Positions 1 through 6,065 of a stretch of 9,725 nt of DNA are shown piece after piece. Numbering within the stretch: position 1 is the first letter of the stretch; each line of letters begins with the position of its first letter. The notes below the pieces were generated by a model, which did not search any database, was not told the DNA's origin, and was given only the letters and a program-made list of their open reading frames with translations. The translations under genes and the position numbers were made by a program. This DNA comes from Pseudomonadota bacterium (lineage in GTDB: Bacteria > Desulfobacterota > BSN033 > WVXP01 > G020346125): contig DAOVGJ010000203.1 in NCBI GenBank assembly GCA_030672465.1, positions 1 to 9,725 on the forward strand, written 5' to 3'.

Positions 1-1006
1 AATGCCCATTGACCTGGTCATCTCGGACATTAGAATGCCCGATATCAACGGATTGGATTTATTGGTTCGCATTAAGAGGGATTATCCTCACACGAAGGTG
101 ATCATCATGACGGCCTATGGATCCTCTGATGTGCAAAAGGAGGCCAGCAAAAGGGGATCCCTCTATTACATCGAAAAACCCTTTGAAATCAATGAAATCA
201 GAAAATTGATCCTGGATCTTGTCAAGGAAAAGAGGGGGTTCGAGGGGAGGCTCTTCGACCTCCAATTGACGGATATCATTCAAATGAATTGTCTCGGCCG
301 GGTGACAACCTCCCTGGTCATTACAAAGGATGACCACAGGGGGATAATCTACTTTAATGACGGCGAGATCGTCCACGCCGAATGCGATAACATAGAGGGG
401 GAAGAGGCCTTCTATACCATCCTCGCGTGGCAGGAGGGGAAATTCGTATCCAATATCGGGGCCTTTCCACCTCGGGAGACGATTTCCTCAGCGTGGGAAC
501 ACTTGCTGATGGAGGGCGTGAAGAGGAAAGACGAGGCCGGGTCTGCCAGGGGCGAAATTGAAAAGGGGGAAGAAAGGAGTGGAAAAGAGATCACGGAAGG
601 CCCCGCGGATGCGGCATTTGGCCGTTTGGAATCAGGGGGGGAGAAGGAAGAACGGGGGAACGCTGATCGAATGTGCAAGCTGATCAAGAAGATGCCGGAA
701 TGCGATGGGGTCATGGTCGTATCCGGAAACGGGAAGGTAGAGGCCTTCGAATCCATGGCCGAAATAGAGGAGGAAGGTGTATTGATCGCTTTCCTGGGAT
801 TATTTGGGGAGAGGGTGGGAGACTTCTTCAGAATGGGTAAGCTCAACCGAATAGTCTACGGAAATACACCGGCATGGAAGATGATCTTCAAGCACGGGCC
901 CGAATTTGTCGAAATCGCATTGAAAAGAGGAGTTCAGTTTAACGGCTTTATCGCTTCGTTGAAAAAGACGCTGGATACCGTCGCACAGGGCAAGCCCAAG
1001 GGGTAA
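1..1006 (+). CDS. Receiver-PATAN(DUF4388)-roadblock fusion response regulator, 5' partial
   Basis: The frame is open at the window edge, so the true start and the N-terminal acidic pair of the receiver domain lie upstream; base 1 belongs to a preceding codon. Numbering from the first complete codon (2-4), residues 1-78 are the rest of a CheY-like receiver: phospho-acceptor D9 in SDIRMPD, T37 in MTAYG and K59 in the EKPF motif are all present, so it should be phosphorylatable. Residues about 79-178 match the PATAN/DUF4388 pattern (GFEGRLFDLQLTDIIQM, then IIYFNDGEIVHA). A Glu/Gly-rich linker (179-221) leads to a C-terminal region (222-334) with the look of a divergent roadblock/LC7 domain. PATAN receivers control type IV pilus motility in cyanobacteria. 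Here the gene precedes another PATAN-like gene, mglB and mglA. The role is inferred: a phosphorylation-dependent adaptor of the GTPase or the pilus. The roadblock call is the least certain part. Confidence 0.85.
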   Translation, partial: MPIDLVISDIRMPDINGLDLLVRIKRDYPHTKVIIMTAYGSSDVQKEASKRGSLYYIEKPFEINEIRKLILDLVKEKRGFEGRLFDLQLTDIIQMNCLGRVTTSLVITKDDHRGIIYFNDGEIVHAECDNIEGEEAFYTILAWQEGKFVSNIGAFPPRETISSAWEHLLMEGVKRKDEAGSARGEIEKGEERSGKEITEGPADAAFGRLESGGEKEERGNADRMCKLIKKMPECDGVMVVSGNGKVEAFESMAEIEEEGVLIAFLGLFGERVGDFFRMGKLNRIVYGNTPAWKMIFKHGPEFVEIALKRGVQFNGFIASLKKTLDTVAQGKPKG

Positions 1007-1011
1007 AGCAT

Positions 1012-2049
1012 ATGATCTTTCCGAAAGGGGAAGTAGTACACAAGAATTTGAGCACCTCTTACACGAACCTCAATGGTTTGCTCCTCTCACTGAAATCGGA
1101 GGATTTCAGCGGATATGTCAAAATCGGCTTTTTGGACTATGAGGCGGTTCTCTTTATGGATTCGGGGGATATCATCAATGCCGTTGAGGAGATTGGCGAC
1201 AAAAAGAGATTCGGCCAGAGGGCCATTAGCAATATCATATCCAAGGCAAAAGAGCAGGATGGCGTGATCAGCGTGTATCAGCTCTTACCTGAAATGGTTA
1301 CGGTTCTGGCCAGCACGGTGAAACGGGAAATCCTCTATAAAGATCTTTCCACGGATTTCACGAGCCTGAAACGATTAATCGATAAGTTAGCCGAGGGAAG
1401 ACATACGGGGTACATCGAAATCGCCCTGAGGAGTGGCAAGGGGAGTGGGGTGATCTTCTTTCAAGAGGGGGAGCCCTTAGAAACGATTCTTACCGCGGAT
1501 GACGGAAATCTCGTTTCGGGAACGAACCTTCTGAATCGGGTCCTGGAGGAGGCTCTGGGAGCCGGAGCGGTCTTCAATGTTTACAGGGCTAACCTTTCCA
1601 CATCTTCGGATCAAATGGGCGAGATTGGAGAGGGTGGGGATTTACAAGATCTCCTGAGGGTGCTACAGGACACAATCTCTACCATAGAGACGGTTGTGGA
1701 CGGATTGATCAAGAAGGGAATCTTCAGTTCCGAATTGAGAAGGGCACTGGTTAAGAAATCTAATGAATATCCCTTTTTAGATCCCTTCGCCGCGGAGTTT
1801 AGGTATAAAGACGGGAAAATCGTATTCACGGGAAAAACGGATATCCATGAGTTGACGAGGGGATTGGGAGAGTGTTTGGGACTAACCATAGAGGCCATTT
1901 CACACCAGTTCTCCAAAGAAGAGATATTGGACCAGGTCAAGGGAGAACTGGATCAGATTAAGGCAGACTTTGGAAAAGAGATAAAGAAGTTCAACCTTGA
2001 GGCAACCATGCCCGAGATTTTTGGGGACCAGTTGGTCGGGAAACGATGA
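1012..2049 (+). CDS. Protein with two tandem PATAN-like modules and an unrecognised C-terminal region
   Basis: This 345-residue protein has no catalytic motif that I recognise. Residues 9-91 and 107-193 are an internal duplication: LSTSYTNL (13-20) matches LSTDFTSL (112-119), SGYVKI (33-38) matches TGYIEI (132-137), and LFMDSG (47-52) matches FFQEGE (149-154). The repeat resembles the PATAN/DUF4388 fold (strand, F-x-x-G turn, then helices) but is divergent. Residues about 194-210 are a Ser/Gly linker. Residues 211-345 form a separate mixed domain with a YPFLDPF segment (253-259), a second conserved-looking segment LTRGLGECL (281-289) and a charged helical tail. No signal peptide or membrane segment is seen, so it is probably cytoplasmic. 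The start is supported by AAGGGG at 998-1003, eight bases before the ATG. It begins 5 nt after the fusion regulator and overlaps mglB by 4 nt. The role is unknown; a scaffold for the neighbouring Mgl module is an inference. Confidence 0.8.
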   Translation: MIFPKGEVVHKNLSTSYTNLNGLLLSLKSEDFSGYVKIGFLDYEAVLFMDSGDIINAVEEIGDKKRFGQRAISNIISKAKEQDGVISVYQLLPEMVTVLASTVKREILYKDLSTDFTSLKRLIDKLAEGRHTGYIEIALRSGKGSGVIFFQEGEPLETILTADDGNLVSGTNLLNRVLEEALGAGAVFNVYRANLSTSSDQMGEIGEGGDLQDLLRVLQDTISTIETVVDGLIKKGIFSSELRRALVKKSNEYPFLDPFAAEFRYKDGKIVFTGKTDIHELTRGLGECLGLTIEAISHQFSKEEILDQVKGELDQIKADFGKEIKKFNLEATMPEIFGDQLVGKR

Positions 2050-2468
2050 ATATTATTCTCTCCGGTAAGGATATAGCCGAGATCGATAGCTGTCTGAGCA
2101 AGATGGTGGCAAGCTCAGCAGCACATTGCGTATTCTTGATCGACAGATCTGGTCAATTAATCGCGCATAGCGGCAATCCGTCAACGGTGGATGTTGCAGC
2201 ACTGTCGGCCCTGACGGCAGCCAACTTCGGGGCAACCGCGGAAATTGCAAAGCTTCTTGGTGAAGATGAGTTCAACCTCCTTTTCCACAAGGGAAAGAAG
2301 GAGAATATCTATTTTTCGGCGGTGGGCGAACACCTTCTCGTGGTAATCATCTTCGATCATAAGACCTCCCTGGGTTTGGTGAGGCTTAGGGTAAACAAGG
2401 TCACCGACGAACTTTTGGAGATCTTTTCCTCGATTTTCGAGAGATCCAAATACATGAGCTCCGAGTAA
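2046..2468 (+). CDS. mglB: MglB-type roadblock/LC7 protein, putative GAP of MglA
   Basis: This 140-residue protein has a single roadblock/LC7 domain across almost its full length. Its pattern follows Myxococcus MglB closely as I remember that sequence: VFLIDRSGQLIAHSG (29-42), LSALTAAN (53-60), FHKGKKENIYFSAVG (80-94) and FDHKTSLGLVRLR (103-115). MglB is a homodimer that stimulates GTP hydrolysis by the Ras-like GTPase MglA and marks the lagging pole. The protein stops about 20 residues short of Myxococcus MglB, so the C-terminal helix and acidic tail are largely missing. Translation is coupled to the upstream gene through ATGA at 2046-2049; the only SD-like sequence is a weak GGGA. An mglA gene follows on the same strand but is separated by 367 nt of repeat-rich DNA. 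It could instead serve another GTPase, but the pairing in this window favours MglA. Confidence 0.88.
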   Translation: MNIILSGKDIAEIDSCLSKMVASSAAHCVFLIDRSGQLIAHSGNPSTVDVAALSALTAANFGATAEIAKLLGEDEFNLLFHKGKKENIYFSAVGEHLLVVIIFDHKTSLGLVRLRVNKVTDELLEIFSSIFERSKYMSSE

Positions 2469-2532
2469 TCTATGTGACGACATGAATATTTGTTTGAAGG
2501 AGAGAATACGAGTAAATTCCAAATCCTAATTT

Positions 2533-2637
2533 CTAAACTCTAAACAAATTCAAATGACCGAAGTTAAAAACTCAAAACAGTATGATTTAGAAGATAAGCT
2601 TTTGGCTATTTGGATTTAGATATTGTTTAGTATTTAG
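2533..2637. repeat. AT-rich long inverted repeat (MITE/intergenic-palindrome-like)
   Basis: The left arm CTAAACTCTAAACAA (2533-2547) and the right arm TTGTTTAGTATTTAG (2623-2637) are inverted repeats matching at 13 of 15 positions. Further in, CAAATGACCGAA (2551-2562) is matched at 9 of 12 positions, with a few bases of offset, by the complement of the segment just before the right arm. From memory, similar AT-rich elements are dispersed between genes in many uncultivated bacterial genomes. No transposase is present. It may be a non-autonomous element, but its mobility is not shown. Confidence 0.55.
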
Positions 2638-2655
2638 TGCTTCGGCCCGCGACGA

Positions 2656-2679
2656 GACTTCGACGAGCTCAGTCGAGTC
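2656..2679. repeat. REP-like hairpin, copy 1
   Basis: GACT (2656-2659) pairs with AGTC (2676-2679) and CGAC (2661-2664) pairs with GTCG (2672-2675), leaving one bulged T and a 7-nt GAGCTCA loop. The core TCGACGAGCTCA (2660-2671) is repeated exactly in the next hairpin. There is no T-run after it, so it is not a standard terminator. Confidence 0.6.
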
Positions 2680-2708
2680 ACCCCTCGGCCTGAGCAGTTC
2701 GGCCTTGA

Positions 2709-2733
2709 GACATGTCGACGAGCTCATGTCGAG
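2709..2733. repeat. REP-like hairpin, copy 2
   Basis: GACATG (2709-2714) pairs perfectly with CATGTC (2725-2730) around a 10-nt loop. The segment contains the same 12-base core as copy 1, TCGACGAGCTCA, here at 2715-2726, followed by TGTCGAG where copy 1 has GTCGAG. The arms differ while the core is kept, as expected for diverging copies of one dispersed repeat. Confidence 0.6.
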
Positions 2734-2740
2734 CCGCTCA

Positions 2741-2772
2741 CTGCCGAAAGGCTCGGGTCGAAGGCTCGGCAG
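2741..2772. repeat. GC-rich hairpin with internal direct repeat
   Basis: CTGCCGA (2741-2747) and TCGGCAG (2766-2772) form a perfect 7-bp stem around an 18-nt loop. Inside, GAAAGGCTCGG (2746-2756) is nearly repeated as GAAGGCTCGG (2760-2769). It appears to belong to the same REP-like cluster. No T-tract follows. Confidence 0.5.
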
Positions 2773-2835
2773 AGTCGAGTTAGAGGTTAATCCGTTTTTG
2801 AATTATGCGCAACTATGTAAGGCGGTATATACAGG

Positions 2836-3459
2836 ATGCCCTTTATTAATTTCAGTAAAGATGAGATACAGTGTAAGATCGTCTACTACGGGGCTGGCTT
2901 CTGTGGTAAGACCACCAACTTGCAATATATCTACAGCAAGACTGGGGGAAGAATCAAGGGGAAGATGGTCTCCATCGATACGAAAGGCGGAGACCGAACC
3001 ATCTTCTTCGACTTTCTCTCCCTCAACCTGGGCAAGATTAGAGGCTTCGATATCAGGGTTCAGCTCTATACGGTCCCGGGGCAGGTTCATTATGATGCCA
3101 CGAGAAAGCTGGTGTTAAAGGGGGTGGACGGGGTAGTTTTCGTGGCGGATTCCCTCAAGGTACAGAGAAAGAAGAATATCGAGAGCTTAATCAACTTGGC
3201 CAAGAATTTGGCCGAAAAGAGGCTGAGCATTCGGAACGTCCCTTTGGTCATGCAGTACAATAAACGGGATTTGAACGGGACCGACTCCGAGCTTCTTCCC
3301 CTGGAGATCCTGGAGAAGGATTTGAATTCGATGCTCAAGGTTCCAACATTTGAGGCCAGTGCTTTGAGAGGGTTCGGGGTTTTCGAGACGTTGCGGGAAA
3401 TCAGTAAATTGGTTGTGAAGGATGTAAGCCGAAAGGTTCTCTCTATGGATCGACTTTAG
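2836..3459 (+). CDS. mglA: MglA-like Ras-type small GTPase
   Basis: This 207-residue protein is a prokaryotic Ras-like GTPase that cycles between GTP and GDP and acts in the cytosol and at the cell poles in motility control. The N-terminus (MPFINFSKDEI, then KIVYYG) lines up with Myxococcus MglA, which fixes the start. The P-loop is GAGFCGKTT (19-27). The TVPGQ segment (79-83) carries the MglA-type T-V-P in place of the usual D-x-x-G Asp, with Q83 as the likely catalytic Gln. R54 matches the intrinsic arginine finger of MglA, shifted by one residue. NKRD (142-145) is the guanine-specificity motif and SAL (355 bases later in frame, near residue 175) is a plausible G5. No lipid motif or membrane segment is seen. 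The start has only AGG directly before it and a distant AAGG at 2819-2822, so initiation may be weak. The CheW-like gene follows with almost no gap. Confidence 0.94.
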   Translation: MPFINFSKDEIQCKIVYYGAGFCGKTTNLQYIYSKTGGRIKGKMVSIDTKGGDRTIFFDFLSLNLGKIRGFDIRVQLYTVPGQVHYDATRKLVLKGVDGVVFVADSLKVQRKKNIESLINLAKNLAEKRLSIRNVPLVMQYNKRDLNGTDSELLPLEILEKDLNSMLKVPTFEASALRGFGVFETLREISKLVVKDVSRKVLSMDRL

Positions 3460-3483
3460 TGGGTTTGGGGGAACACCTTCTTC

Positions 3484-3490
3484 GGAGAGG
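3484..3490 (+). promoter_or_regulatory. Ribosome binding site that decides the start of the CheW-like gene
   Basis: GGAGAGG lies 10 nt before the ATG at 3501. The in-frame alternative GTG at 3459 shares its first base with the mglA stop codon and has no comparable SD sequence. This favours 3501. Confidence 0.55.
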
Positions 3491-3500
3491 GCTGAGCTTC

Positions 3501-4841
3501 ATGAAAAAGGACGATACAGAAGATCTGGATGAGGAGATCGAATCGGCGGTAGATTCCCTCTTTGTGGAAATGGGTGCCGATAGAGGGATTGAACTGGGGG
3601 GAAAGCAGAGGGGCATCCCCGAACAGGCGGAACCCATCCCCGATATTTCCCCCGAGGTGATGGAGGAATCCCTTGGGAAGGGCGAGCTTGGAGAAACCGT
3701 CCTACAGGCCGAGCCAGTGAAGGAAGAAATGGCATCTGCTCCGGAGGCCGAACCCATAAGGGAAGAGACGGCACCCTCGCCAGCGGAAACCGAGCCCGTC
3801 GAGAAGCCTCCAGAAGGGGAGAGGTTGCCCAAGGGCCTCGAAACCCTGGAGGTGGAAATCCTCTCCCTGGAGTGGGAATTCAGTGGAGAGACCCTCAAGA
3901 AAATTATTGCAGCTCTGGGTGGGTTGAAAGCCGCTTACCGGGGTGATGATTCCCTTTTGAAGGCTATCGACATGATGGGCAAGGTCTCCCTCTACCTGCT
4001 CAATGACGAAAAGAGTGTCACGCCGGAGGCCTTGAGGTTCTTACAGGATGGAAAGGAGGTCATAAAATTCCTGACCACGGAGAAAGGGGAGCAGACTATC
4101 TTCAAGAATTTGGTGGTTGAAGGCATCAATTCCCACTTTCAACTTTTGGGACTGCACAGGGGGGCAAGAAAGGACAGGGCTGAAGACGCGATATTTCAAA
4201 AGCTGTGTTCGGATTTAGAAAAACATCGGATGAGGTTGTACGATGGAGAAGACCGATTCGGGAGGGCCCTTAACCGAGTCAAGGGAATGAAGGAAGAGCT
4301 CATATTCGACGACGGGATTCGGGGATTATCGGATGAATTGGAAAAGATCCATGGCTACCTGAGGATGTGCCTCGGCCGTTTGGGCGACATCTCGGAGCAG
4401 TTTCAGAGGGAAATATTCGGGCAGAGGTTGTATACGGTAGAGAGGGTTTTGCTCGTTGAGACGCAAAATCGGATTTTTGGCATTCCCAGCGATTCGGTCA
4501 TGAAATCCTATACCCTTACCGAGGGTTACACCAAGAGCATTGCTGCCCAGGACTCCATTACGCTTAAGGGGAGAAGAATTCCCTTGGTTAAACTATCCAA
4601 GGTATTCAACCTCGGTATATCGGGGGTGAGGAGGCCCCAGGGGATTGTTCTGGTGGGGGGGAGGGATAACATCGTCGCCGTATTGGTGGATCGGGTTTTG
4701 AGGAATAAAGACCTGTTCGTGAAGACCGCTGAACAGGAGAGAAAGGGGTCAAAATATATAGCGGGCCTATCGCATCTGGAGAGTGGCAAAACGGTTTATA
4801 TCCTGAACATAGGCCGATTAAAAGCCCGCGGTCAACCATGA
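3501..4841 (+). CDS. CheW-domain protein with acidic linker and unrecognised middle domain
   Basis: The protein is 446 residues from ATG 3501, or 460 if the GTG at 3459 is used. The order is: an acidic N-terminal helix (about 1-25); a disordered Glu/Pro-rich linker to about 115 with recurring AEP-I/V units; a domain starting at LEVEILSLEWEFSG (116-129) and running to about 220; a charged helical, possibly coiled-coil stretch (about 235-305); and a C-terminal CheW-like domain (about 311-440). The CheW call rests on VLLVETQNRIFGIPSDSV, RRIPLVKLSKVF and a late GRDNIVAVLVDRVL segment, as in the regulatory domain at the end of CheA. There is no HATPase or clear phosphotransfer His motif, so it is not a kinase. 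CheW domains link receptors to CheA, yet neither is in this window. Position directly behind mglA suggests it couples a chemosensory array to the GTPase; that is inference. The middle region could be a degenerate HPt-like helical domain. Confidence 0.82.
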   Translation: MKKDDTEDLDEEIESAVDSLFVEMGADRGIELGGKQRGIPEQAEPIPDISPEVMEESLGKGELGETVLQAEPVKEEMASAPEAEPIREETAPSPAETEPVEKPPEGERLPKGLETLEVEILSLEWEFSGETLKKIIAALGGLKAAYRGDDSLLKAIDMMGKVSLYLLNDEKSVTPEALRFLQDGKEVIKFLTTEKGEQTIFKNLVVEGINSHFQLLGLHRGARKDRAEDAIFQKLCSDLEKHRMRLYDGEDRFGRALNRVKGMKEELIFDDGIRGLSDELEKIHGYLRMCLGRLGDISEQFQREIFGQRLYTVERVLLVETQNRIFGIPSDSVMKSYTLTEGYTKSIAAQDSITLKGRRIPLVKLSKVFNLGISGVRRPQGIVLVGGRDNIVAVLVDRVLRNKDLFVKTAEQERKGSKYIAGLSHLESGKTVYILNIGRLKARGQP

Positions 4842-4884
4842 CTTTTACTCGGTCAAGGCCGTCCACGTGATTGAATAGAGGGAT

Positions 4885-6048
4885 ATGACGACACGACAAT
4901 CTACAGAGTCATTGAAGGACAATGTTAATCAGGGCGAGGAACTAAAGGCCATGGAGCTGGAGATTCAGAGGCTGAACGAGGAGGTTCAGCGGCTCAGGGC
5001 TTTTACCGAGAGCCTCATCCAGAGTATAGGCAGCGGCCTCATTCTCGTCGATACGAAGGAGCGGATTACCTATTTCAATCGGGCGGCGGAGAAAATCCTG
5101 GGATATTTAGGGAAAGAAGTTATTGGAAAGCCCTTTGCGATATTTTCCCTGAGGGAGAAAAAGCAGACCATGCCCACTCCCTTTAAGAATCACGATGAAA
5201 TGGATTCCAGAAGGGAGGGCCTCATCGTGAGAAAGGACAAGGTTGAGATTCCCGCTGGGTTTAACATCACCGATCACGTGGATTCGCATGGGGAGAGAAT
5301 CGGTAAGATCATCAGTTTTCGGGATATGACCAGTATCCTCAAACTTCAGGAGGAAATTCTTCGCATGGATCGATTGGTATCCGTGGGTGAGCTCTCCTCG
5401 GGAATAGCCCATGAGATCCGAAATCCCTTGGCGGGAATAAAAACCACGGCTCAAGCACTGGGTGAGGAGATGGGGCAAGATGACCCCAAGAGGGAGTATC
5501 TCAATCGGATTACCAAGGAGATCGATCGACTGAACGATCTGCTGAAAACCTTCTTCTCCTTCGCCAAGCCTCAGAAATTGAATCCGGTGGTCTGCAATAT
5601 CAAGGACATCGTAAATGAGATCATTCCGCTTCTCATCAAGGATATCGCCAACAGGAGCATCAATTTTACGGAGGAATACGCCCCTGACTTACCAAGGGTC
5701 AGAGTTGACTTTAGTCAGATGCATCAAGTGTTCTTAAACCTTTTTCTGAACGCAATCCAGGCGATGCCAAAGGGTGGGGAACTGAAAATTAGGGCGGAAC
5801 CCATCGCATTGACCCCATTGCTCAATCCCGGAAGGGACTACGTTCGAATATCGATTTCCGACACCGGGAAAGGAATGCCGGCTCATGATCTTAAAAAAAT
5901 TTTCGATCCCTTTTTCACTACTCGCTCAAAGGGGATCGGTTTAGGGCTATCCATCACGTATCAAATTATCAAGAACCATGGAGGGAGCATAAAGGGTGAA
6001 AGCAAAGTGGATAGGGGAACGACCTTCACCATTACGCTCCCAAAATAG
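4885..6048 (+). CDS. Soluble PAS-domain sensor histidine kinase, NtrB-like
   Basis: This 387-residue protein autophosphorylates on His and passes phosphate to a partner receiver. An N-terminal coiled coil (about 15-38) leads to a PAS domain (about 40-155), then a HisKA dimerisation helix with H176 in GIAHEIRNPLAGI, and an HATPase domain with N289 in the N box (FLNLFLNAIQAM), D326 in the G1 box (SDTGKGM), the FDPFFTT F box and G350-x-G-L-G in the G2 box. All kinase motifs are intact. No membrane segment is seen, so it senses a cytoplasmic signal, unlike the usual multi-span PilS. An in-frame TAG at 4876-4878 rules out an upstream start; AGAGGG at 4877-4882 is very close to the ATG. The sigma54 activator starts 17 nt after its stop and is the obvious partner. 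The ligand of the PAS domain cannot be told. Confidence 0.93.
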   Translation: MTTRQSTESLKDNVNQGEELKAMELEIQRLNEEVQRLRAFTESLIQSIGSGLILVDTKERITYFNRAAEKILGYLGKEVIGKPFAIFSLREKKQTMPTPFKNHDEMDSRREGLIVRKDKVEIPAGFNITDHVDSHGERIGKIISFRDMTSILKLQEEILRMDRLVSVGELSSGIAHEIRNPLAGIKTTAQALGEEMGQDDPKREYLNRITKEIDRLNDLLKTFFSFAKPQKLNPVVCNIKDIVNEIIPLLIKDIANRSINFTEEYAPDLPRVRVDFSQMHQVFLNLFLNAIQAMPKGGELKIRAEPIALTPLLNPGRDYVRISISDTGKGMPAHDLKKIFDPFFTTRSKGIGLGLSITYQIIKNHGGSIKGESKVDRGTTFTITLPK

Positions 6049-6065
6049 CCCGAATAGGGGAGAGA

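Larger units (their letters stand above)
2469..2835. other. Gene-free, repeat-rich spacer between mglB and mglA
   Basis: No credible coding region fills this 367-nt gap. It falls into four parts. Bases 2469-2510 are leader-like and contain an orphan AAGGAGAG at 2497-2504. Bases about 2511-2640 are strongly AT-rich and hold a long inverted repeat. Bases about 2641-2780 are GC-rich and packed with short palindromes. Bases 2781-2835 lead into mglA. No clear terminator (stem plus T-run) and no sigma70 promoter with good spacing was found. Base composition differs sharply from the flanking genes, which fits insertion of repeat elements. Confidence 0.75.

Noticed and set aside
412..846. Antisense open frames of 100-150 codons, this one opposite the fusion regulator and others opposite the CheW-like and activator genes
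   Set aside because: They lie opposite strongly supported genes, give low-complexity Ser/Pro-rich translations and have no domain signal.
2641..2780. Repeat cluster as a CRISPR array
   Set aside because: The units are few, unevenly spaced, palindromic and divergent, with no regular unique spacers and no cas genes.
2705..3118. A 137-codon + strand open frame covering the end of the repeat spacer and the first half of mglA
   Set aside because: It overlaps the clear mglA GTPase in another frame, begins inside REP-like hairpins and its translation shows no domain.
3459..3500. GTG start for the CheW-like protein at 3459
   Set aside because: It has no good SD sequence, while the ATG at 3501 has GGAGAGG 10 nt upstream. 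It cannot be fully excluded; it would add 14 residues.
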